Origin: Streptomyces sp. CGMCC 4.7035
GTDB lineage: Bacteria > Actinomycetota > Actinomycetes > Streptomycetales > Streptomycetaceae
Direction: 5' to 3'
NCBI RefSeq assembly: GCF_031583065.1
Contig: NZ_CP134053.1
Location: 6,241,001 to 6,305,000, forward strand
Length of the DNA stretch: 64,000 bases
Part shown: piece after piece, positions 34,342 to 42,848 of the stretch
Layout: each line of letters opens with the position of its first letter
Position numbering within the stretch: position 1 is the first letter of the stretch
The notes under the pieces: model-generated
The model's database searches: none
Told to the model about the DNA's origin: nothing
Seen by the model: the letters and a program-made list of their open reading frames with translations, nothing else
Program-made: the position numbers and the translations under genes

Positions 34342-34506
34342 GCGGCCGACTCTACGTGCGCCCCGGCCCCGCACGCCGGTCAGGTGAGCGCCGGATGCGG
34401 TTCGAGTGGCCCATGGGGTCGCGGCTTTCTTGTCGGAATCATCGGAATCATCGGAATCGGATGAACTCCGGGTCATGAGTAATCCGTTGCGGCAGGATGT
34501 TTTGGC

Positions 34507-35109
34507 ATGGACGCCGTACGGGTCGCGTTGCTGCGGGAAGTGCTCGCCGGGACCGAGTGGCTGGGAGCCACGCGGCGGTTCGCCGGGGCGTTGCGGGGAT
34601 CCGTGGTGCCGTACGGGGGCGGGCTGCTGCTCGTGGGCACGGCGGAGTACGAGCCGTGGCATCTGGCGGCACACCTGGTCGACGAGGCGGCGTGGTCGGG
34701 CACGCCGGAGCTGTCGCCGACGCTGGTGCGGCACGGGGCGCGGGCCTCGGATCCGGCGCACCTGGCCGTGGGGCTCGGACGGCTGTCGGCCGCGCGGCGC
34801 GGGGAGACGCTCCTGGTGGTGTCGCCCGCCGCACCGGGAGCCGGGCTCCTGGAACGGGTCCACGACGCGCGGCGGGCAGGGGCGACGGTGCTGGCGCTGG
34901 AGGCCGGAGACCGCGATCTGACGGCCATGGCGCACGAGTCGCTGACGGTCCCGGCGGACACGGACCTCGACCTGGACACGGTGCAGCACCTGGTGAGCGC
35001 GGCGGCCGGGGAGAACGCGGTGCCCGTGCCACGGGGGCGCCGACGGCTGCGGGACCGGTTGTCACGCCTGGCGGATCAGCTGACGTCGCCGCCGCCGACG
35101 CGGTGGTAG
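34507..35109 (+). CDS. Conserved hypothetical protein, SIS-like Rossmann fold suspected
   Basis: A 200-residue soluble protein. Residues about 97-150 (G-E-T-L-L-V-V-S-P, then R-R-A-G-A-T-V-L-A-L-E) look like the beta-alpha-beta core of sugar-isomerase (SIS) domains, but no full family signature is visible. The C-terminus is basic and Arg/Pro-rich. Upstream (34433-34459) lie three copies of TCGGAATCA. ATG 34507 is the first good start. Function not known. Confidence 0.6.
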   Translation: MDAVRVALLREVLAGTEWLGATRRFAGALRGSVVPYGGGLLLVGTAEYEPWHLAAHLVDEAAWSGTPELSPTLVRHGARASDPAHLAVGLGRLSAARRGETLLVVSPAAPGAGLLERVHDARRAGATVLALEAGDRDLTAMAHESLTVPADTDLDLDTVQHLVSAAAGENAVPVPRGRRRLRDRLSRLADQLTSPPPTRW

Positions 35110-35162
35110 GCCCGGGAAAACCAGTTGATCGGGGCGCCGGGGTCCGCTGAGCATGGCCCGTC

Positions 35163-36548
35163 GTGACAGATGAACCCCCTGCCTCCCCCGTGTCAGCACC
35201 CGCACCGGCCGCGAAGCCCGAGGACCAACCGTCCCCCGACACCGGAGCCCCTGAAGCCCTTGCTTCCCCTCGTGGCTCCCGGTTGCGCGCCCTGCTCCCC
35301 GACCTCGCGCCCTGGCACGCTTCGGCGGACTTCCGCCGGCTCTGGCTGGCCGGGGTGATCACCAACTTCGGCACCTTCCTCACCTTCGTCGCGGTTCCGG
35401 TGCAGCTGAAGGACCTCACCGGCTCGGCGGCGGCCGTGGGCGCGGTCGGCGCCGTGGAGCTCATACCGCTGATCGTGTTCGGTCTGTACGGCGGCGCGCT
35501 CGCGGACGCGTACGACAAGCGGAAGCTGATCCTCTTCACCGAGGCCGGGCAGGGCCTGCTGTCCGCCGTGCTCCTGCTGAACGCGCTGCTGCCCGAGCCC
35601 GCGATCTGGCCCCTGTACGCCGTGGCGGCCCTCTCCACCGCCCTCGGCGCACTCCAGCGACCCGCCCTCGACTCCCTCGTCCCGCGGATCGTGGCGCACG
35701 AGCACCTCCCGGCCGCCGCCTCGCTCAACTCGCTGCGCTGGACGGTCGGCGGGGTCGCGGGCCCGGCGCTGGCGGGTGTGGTCGTCGCCTATGCCGGGCT
35801 CGGCGCGGCGTACGGCGCGGACGTCGTGACTTTCGTGGTGTCGGTGGCGCTGGGCTTCGGGCTCGCCGCGTCGCCCGCGTCGCACGAGGCCGCGAAGCCG
35901 TCGCTGCGGTCGATCGTGGAGGGCGCGCGGTACGCGTGGAGCCGTAAGGAACTCCTGGGTACGTACGTCATCGACCTCGCCGCGATGTTCTTCGCGATGC
36001 CGCTGGCGCTGCTGCCGTTCCTCGCGGACGAGATGCACGCCGAGTGGTCGCTGGGGCTGATGTACGCGAGCATTCCCGCGGGGGCGCTGATCGTGTCGCT
36101 GACGAGCGGGTGGACGTCACGGATCCACCGGCACGGGCTGCTGGTGGTCCTCGCGGCGGCCGCCTGGGGGCTGGCGATCGCGGCGGCGGGCGTCGTGGGG
36201 AACGTGTGGCTGGTCCTGCTCTTCCTCACGCTCGGGGGCGCATTCGACATGGTCAGCGGGATCTTCCGGAGCGCGATGTGGAACCAGACGATCCCGGATG
36301 AGCTGCGCGGCCGCCTGGCCGGCATCGAGCTGCTGTCGTACGCGGTCGGCCCGACGGTGGGCCAGGCCCGGTCGGGCGCCATGGCGGCGTGGACGAGCGT
36401 CCGCACGTCGGTCTGGTCGGGCGGCCTGCTGTGCGCGGGGGCGGTGGGGCTGCTGGCCCTGTGCCTGCCGGGTCTGATGCGGTATGACGCCCGTACGAAC
36501 GAGCACGCTGTACGGCTACGGGCGGCACGCGAGGCCGTGGTGGGCTGA
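35163..36548 (+). CDS. MFS exporter of the enterobactin-exporter (MFS_3/EntS-like) group
   Basis: A 461-residue, 12-helix MFS protein with a long Pro/Ala-rich cytoplasmic head (1-50). F-R-R-L-W-L-A-G-V-I-T-N-F-G-T-F at the first helix, L-A-D-A-Y-D-K-R-K-L (motif A) and R-P-A-L-D-S-L-V-P are typical of the MFS_3/EntS family, which exports siderophores or macrolides. GTG 35163 is used. It ends in a shared terminator with the small gene on the other strand. Substrate unknown. Confidence 0.8.
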   Translation: MTDEPPASPVSAPAPAAKPEDQPSPDTGAPEALASPRGSRLRALLPDLAPWHASADFRRLWLAGVITNFGTFLTFVAVPVQLKDLTGSAAAVGAVGAVELIPLIVFGLYGGALADAYDKRKLILFTEAGQGLLSAVLLLNALLPEPAIWPLYAVAALSTALGALQRPALDSLVPRIVAHEHLPAAASLNSLRWTVGGVAGPALAGVVVAYAGLGAAYGADVVTFVVSVALGFGLAASPASHEAAKPSLRSIVEGARYAWSRKELLGTYVIDLAAMFFAMPLALLPFLADEMHAEWSLGLMYASIPAGALIVSLTSGWTSRIHRHGLLVVLAAAAWGLAIAAAGVVGNVWLVLLFLTLGGAFDMVSGIFRSAMWNQTIPDELRGRLAGIELLSYAVGPTVGQARSGAMAAWTSVRTSVWSGGLLCAGAVGLLALCLPGLMRYDARTNEHAVRLRAAREAVVG

Positions 36549-36559
36549 GCGGCCCGAAG

Positions 36560-36589
36560 CGCCCACCCGCCCGGAAGGGCGGGTGGGCG
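36560..36589. terminator. Bidirectional terminator
   Basis: CGCCCACCCGCCC-GGAA-GGGCGGGTGGGCG: a perfect 13-bp stem with a stable GGAA tetraloop in the convergent space between the MFS gene and the 76-residue protein gene. Confidence 0.85.
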
Positions 36590-36655
36590 GGGAATCCTCG
36601 CCGCGCGGCGGCGGAGACGGCGCGCCCGGGGGACGGTGCCCCGTAAGCCCAGGGT

Positions 36656-36886
36656 TCAGTCGTCGTCCCGCTCCCCCGCAGAGGCGTCGTGCCACCGCGG
36701 ATCCGTCTCCCACTCCAGGTTCCGCTCGCGTGCGATCTCCATCGCGTGCTCCGCCTCCCCGCGGGACGCGTACGGCCCGAAGCGGTCCTTCGCGGGACAC
36801 TCGGGGCCCTCCTCGACCTTCTGGTGGACGAGGCAGTAGTACCACTCCCCCGGCTTCCCGACCGTCCGCTTCTTGAACAGCGCCAT
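36656..36886 (-). CDS. Conserved small hydrophilic protein beside map
   Basis: The 76-residue product (M-A-L-F-K-K-R start) is charged and soluble, with W-Y-Y-C, a second Cys at 30 and [14 protein letters not shown], reminiscent of SPOR-type short repeats. I recall a similar small gene divergent from map in other Streptomyces, but its function is not known. AAAGGAG sits nine bases before ATG 36884-36886. The gene is divergent from map, 60 bp apart. Confidence 0.75.
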   Translation of the reverse strand: MALFKKRTVGKPGEWYYCLVHQKVEEGPECPAKDRFGPYASRGEAEHAMEIARERNLEWETDPRWHDASAGERDDD

Positions 36887-36933
36887 CGCAGGAGCTCCTT
36901 TCACCAGGGCCATGGTCCCCCACACCCGCTGGA

Positions 36934-36939
36934 TAGACT
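36934..36939 (+). promoter_or_regulatory. -10 box of map (leaderless)
   Basis: TAGACT is seven bases before the map ATG and no ribosome binding site is present, so transcription should begin at or next to the start codon. Confidence 0.55.
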
Positions 36940-36946
36940 CGCTGGC

Positions 36947-37804
36947 ATGTCTGGCCAGTCGCTGCTCGTACCAGGAGAGCTGTCTCCCACCCGTTCCGTA
37001 CCCGGAAACATCCGCCGCCCCGAGTACGTCGGCAAACCCATGCCGGCCCCGTACACCGGCCCCGAGGTACAGACTCCCGAAACCGTCGAGGCGATGCGGA
37101 TCGCCGGGCGGATCGCGGCGCAGGCGATGGAAGAGGCGGCGAAGATCATCGCGCCCGGCGTCACCACGGACGAGCTGGACCGGGTCGCGCACGAGTACAT
37201 GTGCGACCACGGCGCCTATCCGTCGACGCTGGGCTACCGCGGCTTCCCCAAGTCGCTGTGCACCTCGCTCAACGAGGTCATCTGCCACGGCATCCCGGAC
37301 TCCACGGTCCTGCGCGACGGCGACATCATCAACCTGGACGTGACGGCGTACATCGGCGGCGTCCACGGTGACAACAACGCCACGTACCTCGTCGGCGACG
37401 TGGACGACGAGTCCCGGCTGCTCGTCGAGCGCACCCGCGAGTCCCTCAACCGCGCCATCAAGGCCGTCAAGCCCGGCCGTCAGGTCAACATCATCGGGCG
37501 GGTCATCGAGTCGTACGCCAAGCGGTTCGGGTACGGGGTCGTGCGGGACTTCACCGGGCACGGGATCAACTCGTCGTTCCACTCCGGGCTGATCATCCCG
37601 CACTACGACAGCCCGCATGCGACCACCGTGATGCAGCCCGGCATGACCTTCACCATCGAGCCCATGCTCACGCTCGGCACGCACGAGTACGACATGTGGG
37701 ACGACGGCTGGACCGTGGTCACCAAGGACCGCAAGCGCACCGCCCAGTTCGAGCACACGCTGGTCGTGACGGACACGGGCGCGGAGATCCTGACCCTGCC
37801 CTAG
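36947..37804 (+). CDS. map: Type I methionine aminopeptidase
   Basis: Removes the initiator methionine from nascent proteins. The 285-residue sequence has the actinobacterial N-terminal extension (about 35 residues, Pro-rich, with a S-P-T-R-S-V-P element that binds the ribosome in related enzymes). The full dinuclear metal site is Asp 131, Asp 142, His 205 (T-G-H-G-I), Glu 238 (T-I-E-P-M) and Glu 269 (F-E-H-T). The substrate His lies in F-H-S-G. ATG 36947 is supported by the -10 box. A strong terminator follows. Confidence 0.95.
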   Translation: MSGQSLLVPGELSPTRSVPGNIRRPEYVGKPMPAPYTGPEVQTPETVEAMRIAGRIAAQAMEEAAKIIAPGVTTDELDRVAHEYMCDHGAYPSTLGYRGFPKSLCTSLNEVICHGIPDSTVLRDGDIINLDVTAYIGGVHGDNNATYLVGDVDDESRLLVERTRESLNRAIKAVKPGRQVNIIGRVIESYAKRFGYGVVRDFTGHGINSSFHSGLIIPHYDSPHATTVMQPGMTFTIEPMLTLGTHEYDMWDDGWTVVTKDRKRTAQFEHTLVVTDTGAEILTLP

Positions 37805-37826
37805 TCCCCGTCTCCGCGCACACCCG

Positions 37827-37856
37827 AGAGCCCGCTCTGTCCACAGAGCGGGCTCT
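37827..37856 (+). terminator. Terminator of map
   Basis: AGAGCCCGCTCTG-TCCA-CAGAGCGGGCTCT, a perfect 13-bp stem followed by TTC, 22 bp after the stop codon. Confidence 0.85.
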
Positions 37857-37880
37857 TTCGTGTGGGTTTGCCCGGGGCCG

Positions 37881-37907
37881 GGTAAGGTTTTACCGACAGA
37901 GTGTCGG
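37881..37907 (+). promoter_or_regulatory. Two overlapping palindromes before the haem oxygenase gene
   Basis: GGTAA-GGTT-TTACC (37881-37894) overlaps CCGACA-GAG-TGTCGG (37893-37907), 18-44 bp upstream of the ATG. Either could bind a haem- or iron-responsive regulator; neither fits the DmdR/IdeR iron-box consensus well. Confidence 0.45.
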
Positions 37908-37924
37908 GAAATGCTGGAGGTGCC

Positions 37925-38593
37925 ATGACCACGCCGGACATGTCCCGCACGGCGTTCTCGACGCTCCTGCGCACCGCGTCGCAGGCACAGCACCGGGAGG
38001 CGAACGGCTCGGCGTTCATCACCGACCTGCTCGGCGGCGGGCTCGGCGTCGACGCGTACGCGCGCTACGCCGAGCAGTTGTGGTTCGTGTACGAGGCCCT
38101 GGAGACGGGTGCCGGGCGGCTGGCCGCCGACCCGGTGGCCGGTCCGTTCGTACGGCGGGAGCTGTTCCGGCTGCCCGGACTGGAGCGGGACCTCGCGCAT
38201 CTGCGCGGTCCCGGCTGGCGGGCGGACCTCAGGGCCCTGCCCGCGACACGGACCTACGCGGCCCGCGTGCGGGAGTGCGCCGAGCGATGGCCCGCCGGGT
38301 ACGTCGCCCACCACTACACCCGTTACCTGGGCGACCTCGCCGGCGGCCAGATCATCCGCGACACGGCGGAGAGGACATGGGGGTTCACCCGGAAGGGTGA
38401 CGGGGTGCGGTTCTATGTGTTCGACGCCATCCCCAACCCGGCGGCGTTCAGGAGGACGTACCGCGCGCTCCTGGACGACATCCGGGTGGACGACATGGAG
38501 AAGCAGCGGGTCGTCGCCGAGTGCAGGCGGGCGTACGCGCTGAACACGGCGGTCCTGCGGGCCCTGGGCGAGGAGTTCCCGCTGAGCGCCTGA
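37925..38593 (+). CDS. Biliverdin-producing haem oxygenase
   Basis: The 222-residue all-helical protein opens haem to biliverdin, CO and Fe2+, releasing iron for nutrition. The proximal haem ligand is His 23 in Q-H-R-E-A-N-G-S, and the distal helix carries R-Y-L-G-D-L-A-G-G-Q-I-I. F-Y-x-F and the C-terminal E-x-x-x-A-Y-x-L-N helix fit HmuO. CTGGAGG precedes ATG 37925. It is convergent with the PhzF gene, only five bases apart. The iron-uptake efe operon starts 0.9 kb further on. Confidence 0.92.
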   Translation: MTTPDMSRTAFSTLLRTASQAQHREANGSAFITDLLGGGLGVDAYARYAEQLWFVYEALETGAGRLAADPVAGPFVRRELFRLPGLERDLAHLRGPGWRADLRALPATRTYAARVRECAERWPAGYVAHHYTRYLGDLAGGQIIRDTAERTWGFTRKGDGVRFYVFDAIPNPAAFRRTYRALLDDIRVDDMEKQRVVAECRRAYALNTAVLRALGEEFPLSA

Positions 38594-38598
38594 GGGGG

Positions 38599-39255
38599 TC
38601 AGCGCTCCAGGACCACCCGTCCTCCGACCTCCACCCACCCCTCCGGTTGCGGTGCCGTGAGGATCTGTGAGCCGGTGCCCTGGACGATGTTCAGCGCGCG
38701 GCCCAGCCGGGCCGTCAGCAGCAGGGCCGCCGCACCCGTCGCCTCGTCCTCGTCGATGCCGTCGCCACGGCCGGGGAAGGCGCGGGCGCGAATACGGCCC
38801 GCGGGCTCGTCCTCCCAGGCCCAGGCGTAGATCCACTCGCCGGGCGGGGGGACGGTCAGGTCGTCCACCTCCGCGGCCGTCGCGTACTGCCGCAGCGTGC
38901 GCGGTGGCGCCCATTCCGGGCGGGCCTCGATCCAGCTGAACTCGCCGTCCTGACGCGCGCCCACCACACCGGCGGGCGTGACGAGTTCGGGCACGTCGAG
39001 CAGCCAGGTCACCCCCACACAGGGGTGCCCGGCGAACGGCAGCCGCAGCGTGGGGGTGTAGATGTCGATGACGCCGCGCTCGGGGTCGTCGACGAACACG
39101 GTCTCACTGAAGCCGAGCTTCGCGGCGAGTTCCTGCCTCTCGCTCTGTTCGGGGACCAGCGAACCGTTGCGGATGACGCCCAGTTCGTTGCCGTATCCGC
39201 CCCTGGGCCCGCAGAAGACGCGCAGCACGTCGTAGTCAGTCACGCGGGCATTCAA
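38599..39255 (-). CDS. PhzF-family isomerase/epimerase
   Basis: A 218-residue protein of the PhzF fold (diaminopimelate-epimerase-like). The catalytic Glu lies in F-S-E-T-V-F-V (about 48-54) and the second conserved block is F-A-G-H-P-C-V-G. The usual GDGEDPATGSA-like block reads G-D-G-I-D-E-D-E-A-T-G-A-A. It is shorter than the typical 260-290 residues, so one sub-domain is reduced. Substrate unknown. ATG 39253-39255 has GGGTG about eight bases before it; GTG 39241-39243 is an alternative. Confidence 0.8.
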   Translation of the reverse strand: MNARVTDYDVLRVFCGPRGGYGNELGVIRNGSLVPEQSERQELAAKLGFSETVFVDDPERGVIDIYTPTLRLPFAGHPCVGVTWLLDVPELVTPAGVVGARQDGEFSWIEARPEWAPPRTLRQYATAAEVDDLTVPPPGEWIYAWAWEDEPAGRIRARAFPGRGDGIDEDEATGAAALLLTARLGRALNIVQGTGSQILTAPQPEGWVEVGGRVVLER

Positions 39256-39444
39256 ACATCACCCGGACGCGAGGACGTCGGCGTCCCGGCAGACCTCGCC
39301 CGCCCACCACCCTCTCCCCCCACTTGACCCTCCCTTGACCATTTATTGGGGTCTGTTTTGAGCCGTCGTGATCAAGCCGTTTCTGTGATCTTTCTGTGGG
39401 AGCTGAATCAGGACCCGGGTGGGTACGGGTGAGGTAAGCCTGGG

Positions 39445-39463
39445 TTAAGTTAGGGCAGCCTCA
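39445..39463 (+). promoter_or_regulatory. DmdR/IdeR-type iron box of the efe operon
   Basis: TTAAGTTAGGGCAGCCTCA agrees with the DmdR1/IdeR consensus TTAGGTTAGGCTAACCTAA at 14 of 19 positions and lies 59-77 bp before efeO. It predicts repression by the iron-loaded regulator. The rest of 39256-39444 holds no gene. Confidence 0.75.
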
Positions 39464-39521
39464 CCACACCGCGCGGGCTCCTCCGTGCGGTGTGTCCTTA
39501 CGTCCGTTCCTTGGAGCATGC

Positions 39522-40670
39522 ATGCGAGCCGTCCGACTCTCCGTCGTCACTGCCGCCGCCGCGGCGGCTCTCACCGTCGTCACCGGGTGCACGGAGAAGA
39601 GCGCAGCGGAGGACTCCGACCACCTGATCCGGGTCAGCGCGACCGACTCGAAGTGTGAGGTGTCGAAGAAGGAGTTCCCGGCCGGGCACATCGAGCTGTC
39701 GGTCGAGAACAAGGGCTCCAAGGTGACCGAGGTCTACCTGCTCTTCCCGGACGACCGGATCGTCGCCGAGCGCGAGAACATCGGCCCCGGCACCAAGCAG
39801 ACCGTCACCGCCGAGGTGAAGGCCGGTGACTACCGGATCGCGTGCAAGCCCGGCATGAAGGGCAAGGGCATACGCCAGGACGTCAAGGCCACCGGCGGCA
39901 GTGCCGCCAAGCGCGACCCGCGCCTGGACGAGGCCGTGGCCGCCTACCGCGAGTACGCGCAGGCGCAGGCCGACGAGACGCTGCCCAAGGTCAAGGTGTT
40001 CACCGACGCGGTCAAGGCCGGTGACCTCCAGGCCGCGCAGAAGGCGTACGCCCCCTCGCGCATCGGCTGGGAGCGCACCGAGCCGGTCGCCGAGTCCTTC
40101 GGCGACATCGACCCCAAGGTCGACGTCCGTGAGGACGGTCTGGAGGACGGCCAGGACCCGGCCACGGACTGGACCGGCTGGCACCGCCTGGAGAAGGCCC
40201 TCTGGCAGGACAAGAAGATCGGCGACCGTGAGAAGCAGCTCGCCGACCAGCTGGTGAAGGACCTGACCGACTGGCAGAGCCGGGTCGGCAAGGCCGAGAT
40301 CACCCCGACCTCCATGGCCAACGGCGCCAAGGAGCTGCTGGACGAGGTCGCCACCGGCAAGGTCACCGGCGAGGAGGAGCGCTACTCGCACACCGACCTG
40401 GTCGACTTCAAGGCCAACGTCGAGGGCGCGCAGAAGTCGTACGAGCTGCTGAAGCCGGTCGCCAAGGACAACGACGCGGCGCTGGTCACCGAGCTCGACA
40501 AGCAGTTCGCGGCGCTGAACACGCTCCTGGACAAGTACCGCCCGAACCCGGCCTCGTACGACTTCACCTCGTACGACAAGGTCGGCAAGGCCGACCGCAA
40601 GGAGCTCTCGGACGCGGTCAACGCGCTCGCGGAGCCGCTGTCCAAGCTCGCCGCCGCCGCGGTGAAGTAG
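39522..40670 (+). CDS. efeO: EfeO: iron-uptake lipoprotein with cupredoxin and M75 domains
   Basis: A 382-residue lipoprotein (lipobox V-V-T-G-C near residue 23). Its N-terminal half is a cupredoxin-like domain (about 35-120) and the C-terminal half the imelysin/M75 helical domain with the G-W-H-R-L-E-K-A-L-W motif (H-x-x-E). EfeO is thought to bind and oxidise or deliver extracytoplasmic ferrous/ferric iron to EfeU. GGAG sits six bases before ATG 39522; the frame start at 39492 lacks a signal peptide alignment. First gene of the operon behind an iron box. Confidence 0.93.
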   Translation: MRAVRLSVVTAAAAAALTVVTGCTEKSAAEDSDHLIRVSATDSKCEVSKKEFPAGHIELSVENKGSKVTEVYLLFPDDRIVAERENIGPGTKQTVTAEVKAGDYRIACKPGMKGKGIRQDVKATGGSAAKRDPRLDEAVAAYREYAQAQADETLPKVKVFTDAVKAGDLQAAQKAYAPSRIGWERTEPVAESFGDIDPKVDVREDGLEDGQDPATDWTGWHRLEKALWQDKKIGDREKQLADQLVKDLTDWQSRVGKAEITPTSMANGAKELLDEVATGKVTGEEERYSHTDLVDFKANVEGAQKSYELLKPVAKDNDAALVTELDKQFAALNTLLDKYRPNPASYDFTSYDKVGKADRKELSDAVNALAEPLSKLAAAAVK

Positions 40671-40682
40671 GGGGTCACGAAC

Positions 40683-41969
40683 ATGACGGACACGACCACG
40701 GACACGACTTCCACGGAGACCACCTCCTCGGCCCCTTCCCGCCGCGCACTGATCGGCTGGGGTGGTGCGGGCCTCGCGCTCGGCGCCGCCGCGGCCGGTG
40801 GCGCGGTGGCCATGACCCGTACGGGCGACGACGTGGCACCGGCCGGGGCCGCCCTCGGCACCGCCGTCGAGTTCCACGGCGCGCACCAGGCCGGCATCGC
40901 CACGCCGGTGCAGGACCGGCTGCACTTCGCCGCGTTCGACGTGAAGACCGACGACCGCGCCGAGTTCGTGCAGATGCTCAAGGACTGGACGGCGGCCGCA
41001 CGGCGGATGACCGCGGGTCAGACGGTCGGCGAGGGCGCGTACGGCGGGCTCGCCGAGGCGCCGCCGGACGACACCGGTGAGGCCCTCGGCCTCAAGCCGT
41101 CGCGGCTGACGCTGACGATCGGCTTCGGGCCGTCGTTCTTCGAGAAGTTCGGCCTGGCGGACAAGCGTCCCGAGGCGCTGGTCGACCTGCCCAAGTTCCC
41201 CGGCGACAACCTCGACAAGACCCGCACCGGCGGCGACCTGTGCATCCAGGCCTGCGCGGACGACCCGCAGGTCGCCGTGCACGCGATCCGCAACCTGGCT
41301 CGCATCGGCTTCGGCAAGGTCGCCATCCGCTGGTCCCAGCTCGGCTTCGGCAAGACCTCGTCCACGACCCCCGACGCCCAGACCCCGCGCAACCTCATGG
41401 GGTTCAAGGACGGCACCCGCAACATCGCGGGCACCGAGACGGACCGGCTGAAGAAGTTCGTGTGGGTCGGCGACGGCGACGGCGACAAGGGCTCGGCCTG
41501 GATGGCCGGCGGCTCGTATCTCGTCGCCCGGCGTATCCGCATGAACATCGAGACCTGGGACCGTACCTCGCTCCAGGAGCAGGAGGACGTCTTCGGCCGC
41601 GACAAGGGCGAGGGCGCCCCGGTCGGCAAGGCTAAGGAGCACGACGAGCCGTTCCTGAAGGCGATGAAGCCCGACGCGCACGTCCGGCTCGCGCACCCCG
41701 ACTCCAACAACGGGATCACGATCCTGCGCCGGGGCTACTCCTTCACCGACGGCACCGACGGCCTCGGCCGTCTGGACGCGGGCCTGTTCTTCCTGGCCTA
41801 CATGCGTGACGTGCGCAAGGGGTTCATCCCGCTGCAGCGCAAGCTGTCGGCGTCCGACGCGCTCAACGAGTACATCCAGCACGTGGGTTCGGCGATCTTC
41901 GCGGTCCCGCCCGGCGTCCGTGACAAGGACGACTGGTGGGGCCGGACGCTGTTCTCCAAGGAGGCGTAG
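40683..41969 (+). CDS. efeB: EfeB: Tat-exported dye-decolourising-type haem peroxidase
   Basis: The 428-residue product has a Tat signal (S-R-R-A-L-I-G, hydrophobic core to about 48) and a DyP peroxidase domain with G-F-K-D-G-T-R-N (distal Asp/Arg) and proximal His in V-R-L-A-H-P-D. It carries haem and is implicated in iron acquisition, by haem deferrochelation or Fe2+ oxidation. It begins 12 bp after efeO and ends 3 bp before efeU. Confidence 0.93.
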   Translation: MTDTTTDTTSTETTSSAPSRRALIGWGGAGLALGAAAAGGAVAMTRTGDDVAPAGAALGTAVEFHGAHQAGIATPVQDRLHFAAFDVKTDDRAEFVQMLKDWTAAARRMTAGQTVGEGAYGGLAEAPPDDTGEALGLKPSRLTLTIGFGPSFFEKFGLADKRPEALVDLPKFPGDNLDKTRTGGDLCIQACADDPQVAVHAIRNLARIGFGKVAIRWSQLGFGKTSSTTPDAQTPRNLMGFKDGTRNIAGTETDRLKKFVWVGDGDGDKGSAWMAGGSYLVARRIRMNIETWDRTSLQEQEDVFGRDKGEGAPVGKAKEHDEPFLKAMKPDAHVRLAHPDSNNGITILRRGYSFTDGTDGLGRLDAGLFFLAYMRDVRKGFIPLQRKLSASDALNEYIQHVGSAIFAVPPGVRDKDDWWGRTLFSKEA

Positions 41970-41972
41970 CCC

Positions 41973-42848
41973 GTGTTCTCCAACTACCTGATCGGCCTGC
42001 GTGAAGGACTCGAAGCCAGTCTCGTCGTCTGCATCCTGATCGCCTATCTGGTCAAGACCGGCCGCCGGGACGCCCTGAAGCCGATCTGGATCGGCATCGG
42101 CATCGCGGTCGCCATCGCGCTGGGCTTCGGCTGCGTCCTCGAATTCGGCTCCCAGGAACTGACGTTCAAGGCGCAGGAGGCGCTCGGCGGCTCCCTGTCG
42201 ATCCTCGCGGTCGGCCTGGTGACCTGGATGGTCTTCTGGATGCGGCGCACGGCCCGGCATCTGAAGTCGGAACTGCACGGCAAGCTGGACGCGGCCCTGC
42301 GGATGGGCACGGGCGCGCTGGTCGCCACCGCGTTCCTGGCCGTCGGCCGGGAGGGCCTGGAGACCGCGCTGTTCGTGTGGACGTCGGTGCACGCGGCGAG
42401 CGACGGCACCCCGCGTCCGCTGGTCGGTGCCGCCCTCGGCCTGGCCACAGCCGTCTTCCTGGGCTGGCTGTTCTACCGCGGCGCGCTGAAGATCAACCTC
42501 GCCAAGTTCTTCACCTGGACCGGCGGGATGCTGGTCGTCGTCGCGGCGGGCGTGCTCGCGTACGGCATCCACGACCTCCAGGAGGCCGACTGGGTCCCGG
42601 GCCTGGCGAAGCTGGCCTTCGACATCAGTGACACCATCCCGCCGGACAGCTGGTACGGCACTCTCCTCAAGGGCGTCTTCAACTTCCAGCCCGACCCGAC
42701 AGTTCTTCAGGTCACGGTGTGGGCTCTGTACCTGGTCCCGACGCTCGCCGTCTTCCTCGCCCCGGTAGGGTTCGCCTCCGGGAAGGGGAAGGTGAAGGTC
42801 ACTGATGAGCAGGGATCGCGGGGATCGCAGCCCTCGAACGCTTCGTAG
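41973..42848 (+). CDS. efeU: EfeU: Ftr1-family iron permease
   Basis: A 291-residue, seven-helix permease. The two iron-binding R-E-G-L-E motifs are at residues 10-14 (first helix) and in the fourth helix (V-G-R-E-G-L-E-T), as in Ftr1/EfeU. It transports iron presented by EfeO/EfeB. GTG 41973 is used, with GGAGG in the end of efeB as the likely ribosome binding site. Its 3' end overlaps the next gene by 44 bp, so translation is coupled. Confidence 0.93.
   Translation: MFSNYLIGLREGLEASLVVCILIAYLVKTGRRDALKPIWIGIGIAVAIALGFGCVLEFGSQELTFKAQEALGGSLSILAVGLVTWMVFWMRRTARHLKSELHGKLDAALRMGTGALVATAFLAVGREGLETALFVWTSVHAASDGTPRPLVGAALGLATAVFLGWLFYRGALKINLAKFFTWTGGMLVVVAAGVLAYGIHDLQEADWVPGLAKLAFDISDTIPPDSWYGTLLKGVFNFQPDPTVLQVTVWALYLVPTLAVFLAPVGFASGKGKVKVTDEQGSRGSQPSNAS

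Noticed and set aside
37881..37894. Iron box (DmdR/IdeR) before haem oxygenase
   Set aside because: Only a short GGTAA/TTACC palindrome; lacks the TTAGGTTAGGC-type core seen before efeO.
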